A DNA stretch of 64,000 bases. It comes from Streptomyces sp. B93. Its GTDB lineage: Bacteria; Actinomycetota; Actinomycetes; Streptomycetales; Streptomycetaceae. The position numbers were made by a program, and so were the translations under genes. The notes beneath the pieces are model-generated. The model ran no database searches, was not told where the DNA came from, and saw only the letters and a program-made list of their open reading frames with translations. Shown one piece after another: positions 39,793 through 48,474 of the stretch. Location: NCBI RefSeq assembly GCF_018070565.1, contig NZ_JAGPXL010000006.1, positions 62,001 through 126,000 of the forward strand, written 5' to 3'. The number at the start of each line of letters is the position of its first letter. Position 1 is the stretch's first letter.

Positions 39793-40442
39793 TCACGTCC
39801 GCCGCGGACATCCTCGTGGCCACCGCGGTCCCCGCCGAACGGGACGCGGTGGCTCGGACGTTCCCGGGCCGGGTCATCGCGGCCGGGGTGGGCCCCGCGG
39901 CGGCCGCCGCGGCGACGGCCAAGGCCCTCTCCACCGCCCCCTGCGCCCTGGTGATCTCCGCGGGCATCGCGGGCGGCTTCCTCCCCGAGGCCCCCGTCGG
40001 CTCCCTGGTCGTCGCCGACGAGATCACCGCGGCCGACCTGGGGGCCGAGACCCCCGACGGCTTCGTGCCGGTCACCGACCTGGGCTTCGGCACCGTCACC
40101 CACCGTCCGCCCGCGGCACTCGTACGACAGTGCGCGACCGCCACCGGCGCCCGCACCGGCGCCGTCCTCACCGTCTCCACGGTGACCGGCACCGCATCCC
40201 GCGCGACGGCCCTGCGCACCCGCCACCCCAGCGCGCTCGCCGAGGCCATGGAGGGCTTCGGCGTCGCCGAGGCCGCCGCCGCGCACCACGTCCCCGTCCT
40301 CGAAATACGCGCCGTCTCCAACCCGGTCGGCCCGCGTGACCGCGCCGCCTGGCGCGTCGGCGACGCGCTCACGGCCCTCACCGAGGCCTTCGGGAAGCTG
40401 ACACCCGTACTGGAGAGCTGGAACCCCCATGACACCCGCTGA
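39789..40442 (+). CDS. mqnB: Futalosine hydrolase
   Basis: About 217 residues of the nucleosidase/phosphorylase fold. ILVATAVPAERDAV at the N-terminus, SAGIAGGF, and MEGFGVAEAAA with the purine/ribose-binding Met-Glu are visible. MqnB removes the base from futalosine to give dehypoxanthine futalosine in the futalosine route to menaquinone. The start is uncertain: no ATG, GTG or TTG lies where the first strand begins. CTG at 39789 (overlapping the DUF2771 stop, with AAGGA just upstream), GTG 39762 and GTG 39816 are the options. It overlaps mqnD by 14 bases. Confidence 0.9.
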   Translation: MITSAADILVATAVPAERDAVARTFPGRVIAAGVGPAAAAAATAKALSTAPCALVISAGIAGGFLPEAPVGSLVVADEITAADLGAETPDGFVPVTDLGFGTVTHRPPAALVRQCATATGARTGAVLTVSTVTGTASRATALRTRHPSALAEAMEGFGVAEAAAAHHVPVLEIRAVSNPVGPRDRAAWRVGDALTALTEAFGKLTPVLESWNPHDTR

Positions 40443-41286
40443 CAGGCCCCTCCAGATCGCCTACTCCCCCTGCCCGAACGACACGTTCGTCTTCGACGCC
40501 CTGGCCCACGGCCGGGTCCCGGACGCCCCGCCCCTGGACGTCACCTTCGCCGACATCGACATCACCAACGGCATGGCCGAACGGGGCGAACTCGACGTCC
40601 TCAAGGTGTCCTACGCGGTCCTGCCGTACGTCCTGGACACCTACACGCTCCTGCCCTGCGGCGGCGCCCTGGGCCGGGGCTGCGGCCCCCTGGTCCTGAC
40701 CCGCGACGCGGACACGGCCGACCTCACGGGCCGCACGGTCGCGGTACCCAGCGAGAAGTCGACGGCGTACCTGCTGTTCCGCCTCTGGGCGGCGGACACG
40801 GTCCCCGGGAAGGTCGGCGACATCGTCGTCATGCCGTTCCACGAGATCATGCCGGCGGTCCGCGACGGCAAGGTGGACGCGGGCCTGGTCATCCACGAGG
40901 CCCGCTTCACCTACCAGAACTACGGCCTGCACAAGCTCGCCGACATGGGCGAGCACTGGGAGACCACCACGGGCCTGCCGATCCCCCTGGGCGCCATCAT
41001 CGCCAGACGCGCCCTCGGCCAGGCCACCCTCACGCACCTGGCGGCATCGATCCGCGCCTCGGTCCGGGCGGCCTGGGACGACCCCGAGGCCTCCCGCCCC
41101 TACGTCATGGAACACGCCCAGGAGATGGACCCGGCCGTCGCGGACCAGCACATCGGCCTGTACGTCAACGAGTTCACCGCCGACCTGGGACCCGACGGCT
41201 ACGCGGCCGTACGCGGCCTGCTCACCCGCGCCGCGGCCGAGGGCCTGGTCCCCGCCCTCGGCCCGACCGCACTGGAATTCCCCTAG
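40429..41286 (+). CDS. mqnD: 1,4-dihydroxy-6-naphthoate synthase
   Basis: A 285-residue periplasmic-binding-protein-like enzyme. IAYSPCPNDTFVFDALAHG at the N-terminus is the MqnD signature, and GLVIHEARFTYQ carries the conserved His. It splits cyclic dehypoxanthine futalosine to 1,4-dihydroxy-6-naphthoate. ATG at 40429 lies inside the mqnB 3' end, so the two are translationally coupled. The mqnA, C and E genes are not in this window. Confidence 0.95.
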   Translation: MTPADRPLQIAYSPCPNDTFVFDALAHGRVPDAPPLDVTFADIDITNGMAERGELDVLKVSYAVLPYVLDTYTLLPCGGALGRGCGPLVLTRDADTADLTGRTVAVPSEKSTAYLLFRLWAADTVPGKVGDIVVMPFHEIMPAVRDGKVDAGLVIHEARFTYQNYGLHKLADMGEHWETTTGLPIPLGAIIARRALGQATLTHLAASIRASVRAAWDDPEASRPYVMEHAQEMDPAVADQHIGLYVNEFTADLGPDGYAAVRGLLTRAAAEGLVPALGPTALEFP

Positions 41287-41297
41287 AGCCGCCCCGC

Positions 41298-41681
41298 CTA
41301 TACGTCGAGCTGGTCGGCGACGGCCCGCAACAGCCCCGCGATCTTCTTACCGGAGGTCTTGTCGGGGTAACGGCCCTTTTCGAGCATCGGCGTGATGTTC
41401 TCCAGCAGGGTCGTCAGATCCTGGACGATGGAAGCCAACTCGTCGGGCTTCTTCCGCTGTGCGGCGGCGACCGACGGCGTCGGATCGAGCAGGGTCACCG
41501 AAAGTGCCTGGTCGCCCCGCTGACCGGCGACGACCCCGAACTCCACGCGCTGACCCGGCTTGAGTGTCTCGACTCCGGCGGGGAGAACCGAGGAATGGAC
41601 GAAGACGTCACCGCCGTCGTCGCGGGAGAGAAAGCCGAAGCCCTTCTCGCTGTTGAACCACTTGACCTTGCCGGTAGGCAC
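41298..41681 (-). CDS. Cold-shock domain protein with C-terminal extension
   Basis: A 127-residue protein. Residues 1-65 form a cold-shock domain with RNP1-like KGFGFLS and RNP2 VFVHSS, starting [10 protein letters not shown] at GTG 41681. It binds single-stranded RNA or DNA. About 60 further residues ([20 protein letters not shown] and following) form a helical tail not found in the 67-residue Csp proteins. Converges on mqnD with an 11-base gap. Its leader contains a strong hairpin. Confidence 0.92.
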   Translation of the reverse strand: MPTGKVKWFNSEKGFGFLSRDDGGDVFVHSSVLPAGVETLKPGQRVEFGVVAGQRGDQALSVTLLDPTPSVAAAQRKKPDELASIVQDLTTLLENITPMLEKGRYPDKTSGKKIAGLLRAVADQLDV

Positions 41682-41744
41682 GTCTGTCCTCGTCCTCGTA
41701 CTCGTCGGAAAACTGCTTCTGAAAACGGCTCTTGATAGCACTGG

Positions 41745-41766
41745 GGCGGGTCGTCCATGACCCGCC
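41745..41766 (-). promoter_or_regulatory. hairpin in the cold-shock gene leader
   Basis: GGCGGGTC pairs with GACCCGCC around a 6-base loop, 64 bases upstream of the GTG. If transcription starts beyond it, this is a 5'-UTR structure of the kind that gives cold-shock messages temperature-dependent translation. It could also be an operator. Confidence 0.45.
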
Positions 41767-41793
41767 GGTACCAAGACTATTGGTCCAGGAGCC

Positions 41794-41810
41794 GGTGACA
41801 AGACGTCACC
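41794..41810. promoter_or_regulatory. palindrome GGTGAC-AAGAC-GTCACC
   Basis: A perfect 6-5-6 inverted repeat midway between the divergent cold-shock and small membrane-protein genes. It lies 25 bases before the TACCCT hexamer of the rightward gene. Candidate operator; regulator unknown. Confidence 0.5.
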
Positions 41811-41846
41811 CGGTTGTTCCTTCGCGCTGGGAACTACCCTGGTCCG

Positions 41847-42098
41847 GTGCGTGACAAAACCCAAACGAATTCCGCCGCACCCGGTGACCGGCTGATCCTC
41901 GTCGGTGCCGTGGTGTTCTTCATCGGTACCGTGGCCACTCTGGTCACGGTGGCGCCCCTCCTCCTCGGGACGACCCCATTTCCCACCTACATGTTCGGCC
42001 TGAGCATGCTCATGGGGGTCGGCTTCGCCGTCGCGGGCGCGGGCGTACTGCGCTCGATCGCCGCGGCCCGACGTCAGGCCCGGGAGGCCGCCAGATAG
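41847..42098 (+). CDS. Small two-span membrane protein, 83 aa
   Basis: GTG 41847 starts [20 protein letters not shown]; two hydrophobic helices follow ([20 protein letters not shown] and [22 protein letters not shown]) and a basic tail. TACCCT lies 12 bases before the start, fitting leaderless expression. The 3' end overlaps the convergent HAD gene by 25 bases. Conserved type in Streptomyces; function unknown. Confidence 0.8.
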   Translation: MRDKTQTNSAAPGDRLILVGAVVFFIGTVATLVTVAPLLLGTTPFPTYMFGLSMLMGVGFAVAGAGVLRSIAAARRQAREAAR

Positions 42099-42715
42099 TC
42101 CGAAAGCCACTCGGGGAACCGCGTCAGATCCTCCAGCACCACATCAGCACCCGCACCACCGAGTTCCCCGGCGTCACAGGGCCCGGTGGCCACCGCCACC
42201 GAAAGGGCACCCGCCGCACGGGCCCCGCGCACATCCCCGACGTGGTCCCCCACGTACACACCCGCGCCGTACTCCCGCAGCGCCACCGCCTTCGCCTCCG
42301 CCCACAGGTCACCTATGACCGCGTCCGGTTCAAGACCCAGGTGGGCTAGGTGCAACTTGGCGTTGGGCTCGTACTTCGCAGTGACCACGACGGCACGCCC
42401 CCCGGCCCCCCGCACCGCGTCGATGGCCTCCCGCGCCCCCGCCATCGCGGGCGTGGCGGCGACGGCGACCGCCGGATACATCTCCCGGTACAGATCGGCC
42501 ACGCCCGCCACCTCCCCCTCCGGGAACCAGTTCCGCAGCTCCTCCTCCAACGGGGGCCCGAGCCGGGTGACCGCCAGATCGGCGTCGACGTACACCCCCG
42601 TCCGCTCGGACAACGCCACATAGCAGGCGTGGATGCCGGGCCGGGAGTCGATGAGGGTCATGTCGAGATCGAAGCCGACGGTGGGGAATCCGGTCGTAAA
42701 GGCCATACGGGCCAT
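42074..42715 (-). CDS. HAD family hydrolase (phosphatase)
   Basis: A 213-residue haloacid dehalogenase-like protein. Motif I is FDLDMTLID (nucleophile Asp; the usual second Asp after x-M/x is kept as DxD), motif II is VVVTAK (T in place of S/T), and motif IV is [13 protein letters not shown]. The cap domain sits between motifs I and II, as in phosphoglycolate phosphatase-like enzymes. Acts on a small phosphorylated metabolite. Start ATG 42715; an internal ATG three codons on is possible. Confidence 0.9.
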   Translation of the reverse strand: MARMAFTTGFPTVGFDLDMTLIDSRPGIHACYVALSERTGVYVDADLAVTRLGPPLEEELRNWFPEGEVAGVADLYREMYPAVAVAATPAMAGAREAIDAVRGAGGRAVVVTAKYEPNAKLHLAHLGLEPDAVIGDLWAEAKAVALREYGAGVYVGDHVGDVRGARAAGALSVAVATGPCDAGELGGAGADVVLEDLTRFPEWLSDYLAASRA

Positions 42716-42764
42716 TGTGCAGGGCGCACGAAACCGGCCGGCCGCCGGACCACGGAAGGGGCCG

Positions 42765-43652
42765 CTACCCCCGCCGCCGGGCCCGCCACACCAGAAAGAC
42801 GGCGGAAGCGACGGCGGCCCCCCGCACGACCCACGGCCAGGTCTCCCCCACCGCGCCGCTCATCGCGCCCTCGGCGACGGGCTCCCCCCACCGTCCCTCG
42901 CTCCGCCCCCACAGCCACACCGCCCCACACACGAGGGCCATCGCGGGCAGCCCCATCACGGCAACCCGCATCTCGGTACGGCTGAGCCGCCGGGACAGAT
43001 AGACGATGACCCACCCGAAGGCGAGCGCGACGAGGTTCCCGAGCACGGCCCCCACCACGAGCAGCGCGGCGGCCCCCAGCAACAGCGGACTGCTCCACCC
43101 GCCCAGCGAGGGCAACCGCACCCGCCGTTTGACGACGGGGACGGCCTCCTCGACCTCCTCGGCCTCTTCAGCGGGCTCCTCCACCGCGGGCTTCTGAGGC
43201 CCGGGAGGCTTCAACAGCTCAGGAATCTCGACGCCCCCCACGAACCCGGGAACCCCGTCACCCCCCAGCGCCCCCGCGTCCACCCGCCACCAGTCGGGCT
43301 GCCGGGGCGCGACAACGGAAGCGGACGGCTCCTCCCGCCGGGGCCCGGGCTCGGGCGCGGGCTGCACGGGCACCGACACCTCGGCCTCGACGCCACCGCC
43401 GCCGCCCCCGCCTCCCCCGCCGCCCCCTTCGTCCGCGGCACTGACCACGTCGTCGGGGCTGCCGATCCGCCCGAGAATGCGCCGGACGGCCGCCGGACTG
43501 TCGACCACGGCCTTGGCCCGCCGCCGATCGATCTCGTCCCGCAGCTGCGACACGAGCCGCATCCGCTCGGCAGAGGGAAGCTGCCGCTGCTGCGCCACAT
43601 CACCGACGCGGCTCAGATACTCGTAGACGACCTTGTCGCTCTCGATCCCCAC
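42765..43652 (-). CDS. HAAS-domain membrane protein with poly-Gly tract
   Basis: A 295-residue protein. The N-terminal ~70 residues (VYEYLSRVGDVAQQRQLPSA, then LRDEIDRRRAKA and ILGRIGSPDDVV) match the HAAS signalling domain found next to PadR regulators. Then come a run of 12 glycines (about residue 76), an acidic/Pro-rich linker, and four hydrophobic helices at the C-terminus. GTG 43652 is chosen from the HAAS start. No PadR gene is adjacent. Function unknown. Confidence 0.8.
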   Translation of the reverse strand: MGIESDKVVYEYLSRVGDVAQQRQLPSAERMRLVSQLRDEIDRRRAKAVVDSPAAVRRILGRIGSPDDVVSAADEGGGGGGGGGGGGVEAEVSVPVQPAPEPGPRREEPSASVVAPRQPDWWRVDAGALGGDGVPGFVGGVEIPELLKPPGPQKPAVEEPAEEAEEVEEAVPVVKRRVRLPSLGGWSSPLLLGAAALLVVGAVLGNLVALAFGWVIVYLSRRLSRTEMRVAVMGLPAMALVCGAVWLWGRSEGRWGEPVAEGAMSGAVGETWPWVVRGAAVASAVFLVWRARRRG

Positions 43653-43758
43653 GCGGACGACGGTAGCGCAGCACACCCCGCGGAACCCGAGCCGCGCACC
43701 GGACCGTAGAAACGTTCCGTTCCCCTCCCGCGCCCCCACACCCGCTACCGTTGGCCGG

Positions 43759-46302
43759 ATGAGCAGCGACGAGAAGCCGACCGAGAAGCCGACCGCGCCC
43801 CGGTCCCTCGCGGAAGCGCTCCGCTCGCGCGACGACGCCTCCCTCGCCGCCCTCCTGCGCAGCCGCCCCGACCTCATCACCCCGGTCCCCACGGACCTCA
43901 CCCAACTGGCCACCCGCGCCGGAACCCGCGCCTCCGTCGTCCGCGCCCTGGAACGCCTGGACCGCTTCGCGGTACAGACGGCACAGGCCCTCGCGGTCGC
44001 CCCGGACCCCGCGACCTACGACGACCTGCTCGGCCTCCTGGCGGGCGACGACCGCGACCCCACGGTGACGGCCGCCCTCCCCCGCACCCTGCGCCTCCTG
44101 CGCGAACAGGCCCTGGTCTGGGGCCCGGACGACCGCCTGCGCCTGGTCCGCACCGCCCGGGAACTCCTCTCGCCCTCCCCCCAGCACCCCTCACCCACCG
44201 GCCTCGGCCCCACCGCCCAGGAGGCGACCGCGGGCATGTCCCCGGTCCGCATCCAGGAACTGATCGCGACGGTCGGCCTGCCCTCCACCCACGACTCGGT
44301 CTCCGCGGTGGCCGCGCTCACCGCCCTGTTCACCGACCGCGCCCGGATGAACGACCTGCTCGCCGAGGCCCCCGCCGAGTCCCTGGAGGTCCTGGACCGC
44401 CTGGTGTGGGGCCCGCCCTACGGCCAGGTCACCGCCGACCCGGCCCCCCGTCTGCGCTGGCTGCTGGACCGCGGCCTGCTGCTGCCCACCGCCCCGGGCA
44501 CGGTCGTACTCCCGCGCGAGGTCGCCCTGCACCTGCGCGCGGGCCGGGCCCACCGCACCCCCGAGCCCACGCCGCCCCCCGTCACCACGGCCGCCACCCA
44601 CAGTCCACAGGTTGTGGACGCGACAGCGGCGGGCCAGTCGTACACCGCCCTCGCGACGGTCGAGGAACTCCTGAAGGACTGGGACGAGGGCGGCCCGACG
44701 GTACTGCGGGCCGGTGGCCTGAGCGTGCGGGACCTGAAGCGCACCGCGGTCGCCCTGGACGTCGCCGAGCCGGTCGCCGCGTTCTGGGTGGAGCTGGCGT
44801 ACGCGGCGGGCCTGCTGGCCTCCGACGGCGACGCCGACGAGCGGTACGCGGCCACCCCGGCCTACGACGAGTGGCTCCAGCTGCCCGCCGCTGAGCGCTG
44901 GGCCCGCCTGGCGGAGGCCTGGCTGACGGCGACCCGGACGGCCGGTGTGGTCGGCGGCCGGGACGCCAAGGACCGCACCCTGTCGGCACTGGGCCCGGGC
45001 CTGGACCGCTCCGCCGCCCCGGAGGTACGGCACCGGGTGCTGAGCCTCCTCGCCGACCTCCCGCAGGGCGCCGCACCGGCCCCCGACTCCGTCCAGGCCC
45101 GGCTGCGCTGGGAACGCCCCCCGCGCGGCACCGACGACCTGCGCGCCCGCCTCGCCGAGTGGACGCTGAACGAGGCGGAACTCCTCGGCGTCACCGGCCG
45201 TGGCGCCCTGTCGGCACACGGCAGGGCCCTGCTCGGCGCACCCCCCGCCGTGAAGCCCGACGACGCGCCGCCCGAGGGCCCCGGCGACAAGCTCCCCTTC
45301 CACCACCGCCCGACCACCCCTCACCACCCCGTCCTCACCCCCCAGGAACAGGCCACCGCCACCGCGGCGGCCGCCCGCCTCCTGGCCCCCCTCCTCCCCG
45401 AACCCCTGGACCACGTCCTGCTCCAGGCCGACCTGACGGCGGTGGCGCCGGGGCCGCTGCGACGCCCGCTCGCGGACGTGCTCGACGTCCTCGCGGACGT
45501 GGAGTCGAAGGGCGGCGCCACGGTCTACCGCTTCACCCCGGCCTCCGTACGCCGCGCCCTCGACGCCGGCCGCAGCGCCTCCGACCTGCACGCCTTCCTC
45601 GCGGCGCACTCCCGCACACCGGTGCCGCAGCCGCTCGCCTACCTCATCGACGACGTGGCCCGCAGACACGGCCACCTACGGGTCGGCGCCGCGTCGGCGT
45701 ACGTCCGCTGCGACGACGACGCCGTACTGAACGAGATCCTCGCCGACAAGCGGTCCAGCGGGCTCCGGCTGCGCCGCCTCGCCCCGACGGTGCTGGCGGC
45801 GGGGACCGACCCGGCGGCGCTGCTGGAGGGCCTGCGGGCGATGGGCTTCGCCCCGGCCGCGGAGTCCGCGGAGGGTGATGTGCTGATCACGCGTGCGCAT
45901 GCCCACCGCACGCCCCCGCGCACGCCTCCGGAGCCGGTCCCGGAGGGCCCGCCCACCCCGGACGACACGTTGCTGACGGCGGCGATCCGCGCCATCCGCG
46001 CGGGTGACCTCGCCTCCACGGCACCCCGCAAACCGGCCGCGGACGCCCGGCCGGTCGGCGGTGAGCTGCCGCGCACCGGTTCCGCGGAGACGCTGGCGAC
46101 GATGCAGGCCGCGGTGCTGACGGGCCAGGCCCTGTGGATCGGCTACGTGAACGCGGAGGGCGCGGCGAGCCAGCGCGTGATCGCGCCCGTGCGCGTCGAG
46201 GGCGGTTTCGTGACGGCGTACGACCACACCGCGGACGAGGTCCGCACGTACCCGCTGCACCGGATCACGGGGGTGGCGGAGCTGGCGGACGACGAGGGCT
46301 GA
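43759..46302 (+). CDS. Helicase-associated protein (Helicase_C_3, WYL-type C-terminus; Rv0862c-like)
   Basis: An 847-residue protein related to M. tuberculosis Rv0862c. It opens with winged-helix-like repeats (DLTQLATRAGTRASVVRALERL). The central part is a helicase-C-like beta-domain (HVLLQADLTAVAPGPLRRPLAD and following). The last 80 residues (VLTGQALWIGYVNAEGA, then ITGVAELADDEG) resemble a WYL ligand-binding domain. No ATPase motifs. In mycobacteria this gene directly precedes the XPB helicase; here XPB starts 7.2 kb away, beyond an island. TACCGT 13 bases before ATG 43759 suggests leaderless expression. Confidence 0.87.
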   Translation: MSSDEKPTEKPTAPRSLAEALRSRDDASLAALLRSRPDLITPVPTDLTQLATRAGTRASVVRALERLDRFAVQTAQALAVAPDPATYDDLLGLLAGDDRDPTVTAALPRTLRLLREQALVWGPDDRLRLVRTARELLSPSPQHPSPTGLGPTAQEATAGMSPVRIQELIATVGLPSTHDSVSAVAALTALFTDRARMNDLLAEAPAESLEVLDRLVWGPPYGQVTADPAPRLRWLLDRGLLLPTAPGTVVLPREVALHLRAGRAHRTPEPTPPPVTTAATHSPQVVDATAAGQSYTALATVEELLKDWDEGGPTVLRAGGLSVRDLKRTAVALDVAEPVAAFWVELAYAAGLLASDGDADERYAATPAYDEWLQLPAAERWARLAEAWLTATRTAGVVGGRDAKDRTLSALGPGLDRSAAPEVRHRVLSLLADLPQGAAPAPDSVQARLRWERPPRGTDDLRARLAEWTLNEAELLGVTGRGALSAHGRALLGAPPAVKPDDAPPEGPGDKLPFHHRPTTPHHPVLTPQEQATATAAAARLLAPLLPEPLDHVLLQADLTAVAPGPLRRPLADVLDVLADVESKGGATVYRFTPASVRRALDAGRSASDLHAFLAAHSRTPVPQPLAYLIDDVARRHGHLRVGAASAYVRCDDDAVLNEILADKRSSGLRLRRLAPTVLAAGTDPAALLEGLRAMGFAPAAESAEGDVLITRAHAHRTPPRTPPEPVPEGPPTPDDTLLTAAIRAIRAGDLASTAPRKPAADARPVGGELPRTGSAETLATMQAAVLTGQALWIGYVNAEGAASQRVIAPVRVEGGFVTAYDHTADEVRTYPLHRITGVAELADDEG

Positions 46303-46535
46303 AACGGGCGGGAGCTGTGACGGGGCGGGGTCACCCACGCGGGTGTAGCCCCGGGTTCATGCACGCCACGCCGGACACTTCCCACCCATGAGGGAGCTTG
46401 GGCCGTGTCCCGCATTCCGTCGTGGGGCGTGGGGCAGCCACCGGTTGTCCTGATCAAGGACGGTCGGGACGGAAGCCGGAACACCGGTCGAGCCCACCAA
46501 CCCCCAGCAGACCCCGCCAGAGAGGAAGCTCCGTC

Positions 46536-46664
46536 ATGCGCGCTGCCCGTCGAGTCGCCGCCGTACTGACCGCCACCGCCGTACTGATCGGCGCCTTCGC
46601 CACCCAGGCCGCGGCCATCGGCATCGACGTCGCCGGACTGGTCATCGAGACGCCGCCGATCTGA
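46536..46664 (+). CDS. Small secreted peptide precursor, 42 aa
   Basis: ATG 46536 after GAGAGGAAG encodes a signal peptide (MRAARRVAAVLTATAVLIGA, cleavage near TQAAA) and a mature part of only about 14 residues, IGIDVAGLVIETPPI-like. A second precursor of similar plan lies 130 bases downstream. No family is recognised. Good ribosome-binding site and third-base G/C support a real gene. Confidence 0.6.
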   Translation: MRAARRVAAVLTATAVLIGAFATQAAAIGIDVAGLVIETPPI

Positions 46665-46794
46665 GTCCCGGGGCCGGGCCGGGCCCCATGTCCCGGGAGC
46701 GGCCCGGCCCGCGCCCCCTCCCGCGCGCGCCCTCTTCCACGCACCCCCTGCCCCTTGTACGCACCCCCTGTACGTGAAAGGCCCTGACGTCCCC

Positions 46795-47052
46795 ATGAGT
46801 GCCAAGCTCCCCACCCCCGCCCGGTCCGCCCAGGCCCGTTCCGCCATCGCCGTCTCCGCGGCGGCCCTCTTCTCCACGGCCGCGCTGATCGCCGCGCTGG
46901 CCCCGGAGACCTCCTCGGCCACCGCCGCCCCCACGACCTCGCCCGCCCTGCCCCTCCCCCTGCCGATCGCCGCCGCCGAACCGCTGGTGACGGAGGGCAT
47001 CAGCGTCGAGGGACCGCTGATCAACAACGTCAGTCTGCCCACGCTGAGGTAG
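46795..47052 (+). CDS. Small secreted protein, 85 aa
   Basis: ATG 46795 encodes MSAKLPTPARSAQARSAIAV, a hydrophobic core (AALFSTAALIAAL), an Ala/Thr/Pro stretch and a C-terminus with VTEGISVEGPLINNVSLP. Its end has a valine-rich, Gly-Pro pattern like that of the 42-residue precursor upstream, suggesting related exported peptides. GTG 46774 is an alternative start. The 3' end overlaps the IstB remnant on the other strand by 23 bases. Function unknown. Confidence 0.55.
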   Translation: MSAKLPTPARSAQARSAIAVSAAALFSTAALIAALAPETSSATAAPTTSPALPLPLPIAAAEPLVTEGISVEGPLINNVSLPTLR

Positions 47053-47605
47053 CCCGGACCCCGGCGCCCCGGCGCATCCGGTAGCTGTCGCCGTCGAGGC
47101 GGACGGTCTCGGCGTGGTGGGCCAGCCGGTCCGCCATCGCCGGGGCCGCCGGTCCGCCGAAGACCTCCCCCCAGCGCTCCAGCGGCCGGTCGCAGGTCAC
47201 GACCAGCGAGCCCCGTTCGTAGCGGTGGGAGACCAGCTGGAAGAAGAGCCGCGTGGTGTCCGCGTCGAACGGGACGTAGCCGACCTCGTCGACGATCAGC
47301 AGGGAGTAGGCGTCGAGGGCGGCCAGTTCCTCGGTGAGCCGCCCCGCCGACCGGGCGCCGGACAGCCGCGCGGCCCACTCCTCGGCGGTGGCGAAGAGCA
47401 CCCGGTGCCCGGCCTCGCAGGCGCGTACCCCGAGGCCGACGGCGAGATGGGTCTTGCCGGTGCCGGGGGGCCCGGTGAGCACCACGTTGCCGGGTACGGC
47501 GAGGAAGTCCAGCTTGCCGAGGCGCGCCACGGCCTCCCGGTCGAAGGCGCGGGGGTGGTCGGCGTCGAACTCGTCCAGCGTCCTGCGCGCCGGGAAGCCT
47601 GGCCC
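47030..47605 (-). pseudogene. istB-like ATPase remnant (IS21 family), N-terminus lost
   Basis: About 190 residues match the IS21 transposition helper IstB: FPARRTLDEFDADHPRAFD, Walker A TGPPGTGKTH, Walker B YSLLIVDEVGYVPFD, and SLVVTCDRPLERWGEVFG. The usual first 60-70 residues are missing; homology stops at about 47605, where a fragment of another gene begins on the opposite strand. No istA transposase is nearby. A dead IS21-type helper that marks the left edge of an accessory region. Confidence 0.8.
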
Positions 47606-47609
47606 TCCG

Positions 47610-47978
47610 GTGTACGACCGTCACAGCCTGACCTTCTCGCCGGGAAACGTGCAGATCCATGCGATCAGCGTCGCCCTGGAGATGCATGAGCAACGTGAGG
47701 CGCTGTCGATAAACCGGCGCACGAGCAAGGAGTTGGTCGCGTCACTTCCCAACTCTCGTCAGGGGCACCATCACATGGACCTGGCCCGCGCGTGGCTGTG
47801 GGATGGGAACCGCGACAAGGCGCTGAAGGAACTGGAGAAGGCTGAGGAGATCGCTCCCCAGCTCGTCCGCAATCACCCCATCGCGCGGTCAACGCTGCGG
47901 AGCATCGTGTACGCCGAACGGGCAAGCGCTCGGGAGAAGCTGCGCCGCATGTCAGACCGCTTCCACCTCGACGGCTGA
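47610..47978 (+). pseudogene. C-terminal fragment of an XRE/TPR-type regulator
   Basis: 122 residues starting VYDRHSLTFSPGNVQIHAIS and containing a helical repeat region (HHHMDLARAWLWDGNRDKAL, then KELEKAEEIAPQLVRNHP). This matches the C-terminal part of Streptomyces helix-turn-helix regulators with tetratricopeptide-like repeats. The DNA-binding half is absent: the sequence changes at about 47607 into the IstB remnant. A GTG at 47610 could still start translation. Codon use is visibly less G/C-extreme than in the core genes. Confidence 0.7.
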
Positions 47979-48033
47979 GGGTCATATTCCTGCGGTTCAT
48001 ATTGGGCCCCGAGCGCACACTTAGCTTCGGGGC

Positions 48034-48474
48034 ATGGCCGAACGAACCACGCAGCAACTCCCCACGTCCCAGACCGTTTTAACCGCAGGGAGCCCGTTCC
48101 ATCCCCGCCTTGGCGACCTCGCCATCGATCTGGCCAAGGCGGGAACGATCGGGGTCGTCGTCGCCCTGCCGAGCGACAGCTCGGCGTCCTACCAACTCCG
48201 TCCGCCTGGCGGAGGCGTGGACTGGCGCGCAAGGTCCGACGGAAGCACCCTCCGCCCCGTGCCGGTTCCGGTCACGCACGTCACGCCTGTGAAGCGCGAC
48301 GCCGTGTACGACCCGCGTGCTCAGCAAGCCGCCATGGCGGTGACCGTCCACTACGAGGACGGCGGCGTCTGCGAGTCGATGCTCGTCCTCACGCCTGCGC
48401 AAGTCGAGCTGTACTACAACCAGCTCGGCCGCATGATCAAGGCGAGGGAATCGGCTCAGGATCGTCAGCGGTGA
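48034..48474 (+). CDS. Hypothetical protein, 146 aa (island)
   Basis: ATG 48034 encodes MAERTTQQLPTSQTVLTAG with no membrane segment or known motif. VHYEDGGVCESMLVLTPAQV near the C-terminus looks beta-rich. It is coupled by a GTGA overlap to the next gene and probably starts the operon that ends with the aaRS-like and ASCH genes. Not recognised. Confidence 0.65.
   Translation: MAERTTQQLPTSQTVLTAGSPFHPRLGDLAIDLAKAGTIGVVVALPSDSSASYQLRPPGGGVDWRARSDGSTLRPVPVPVTHVTPVKRDAVYDPRAQQAAMAVTVHYEDGGVCESMLVLTPAQVELYYNQLGRMIKARESAQDRQR

Noticed and set aside
47610..47978. An intact small regulator gene starting at GTG 47610
   Set aside because: The protein matches only the C-terminal repeat part of larger regulators and begins right at a sequence breakpoint, so a truncated remnant is more likely.
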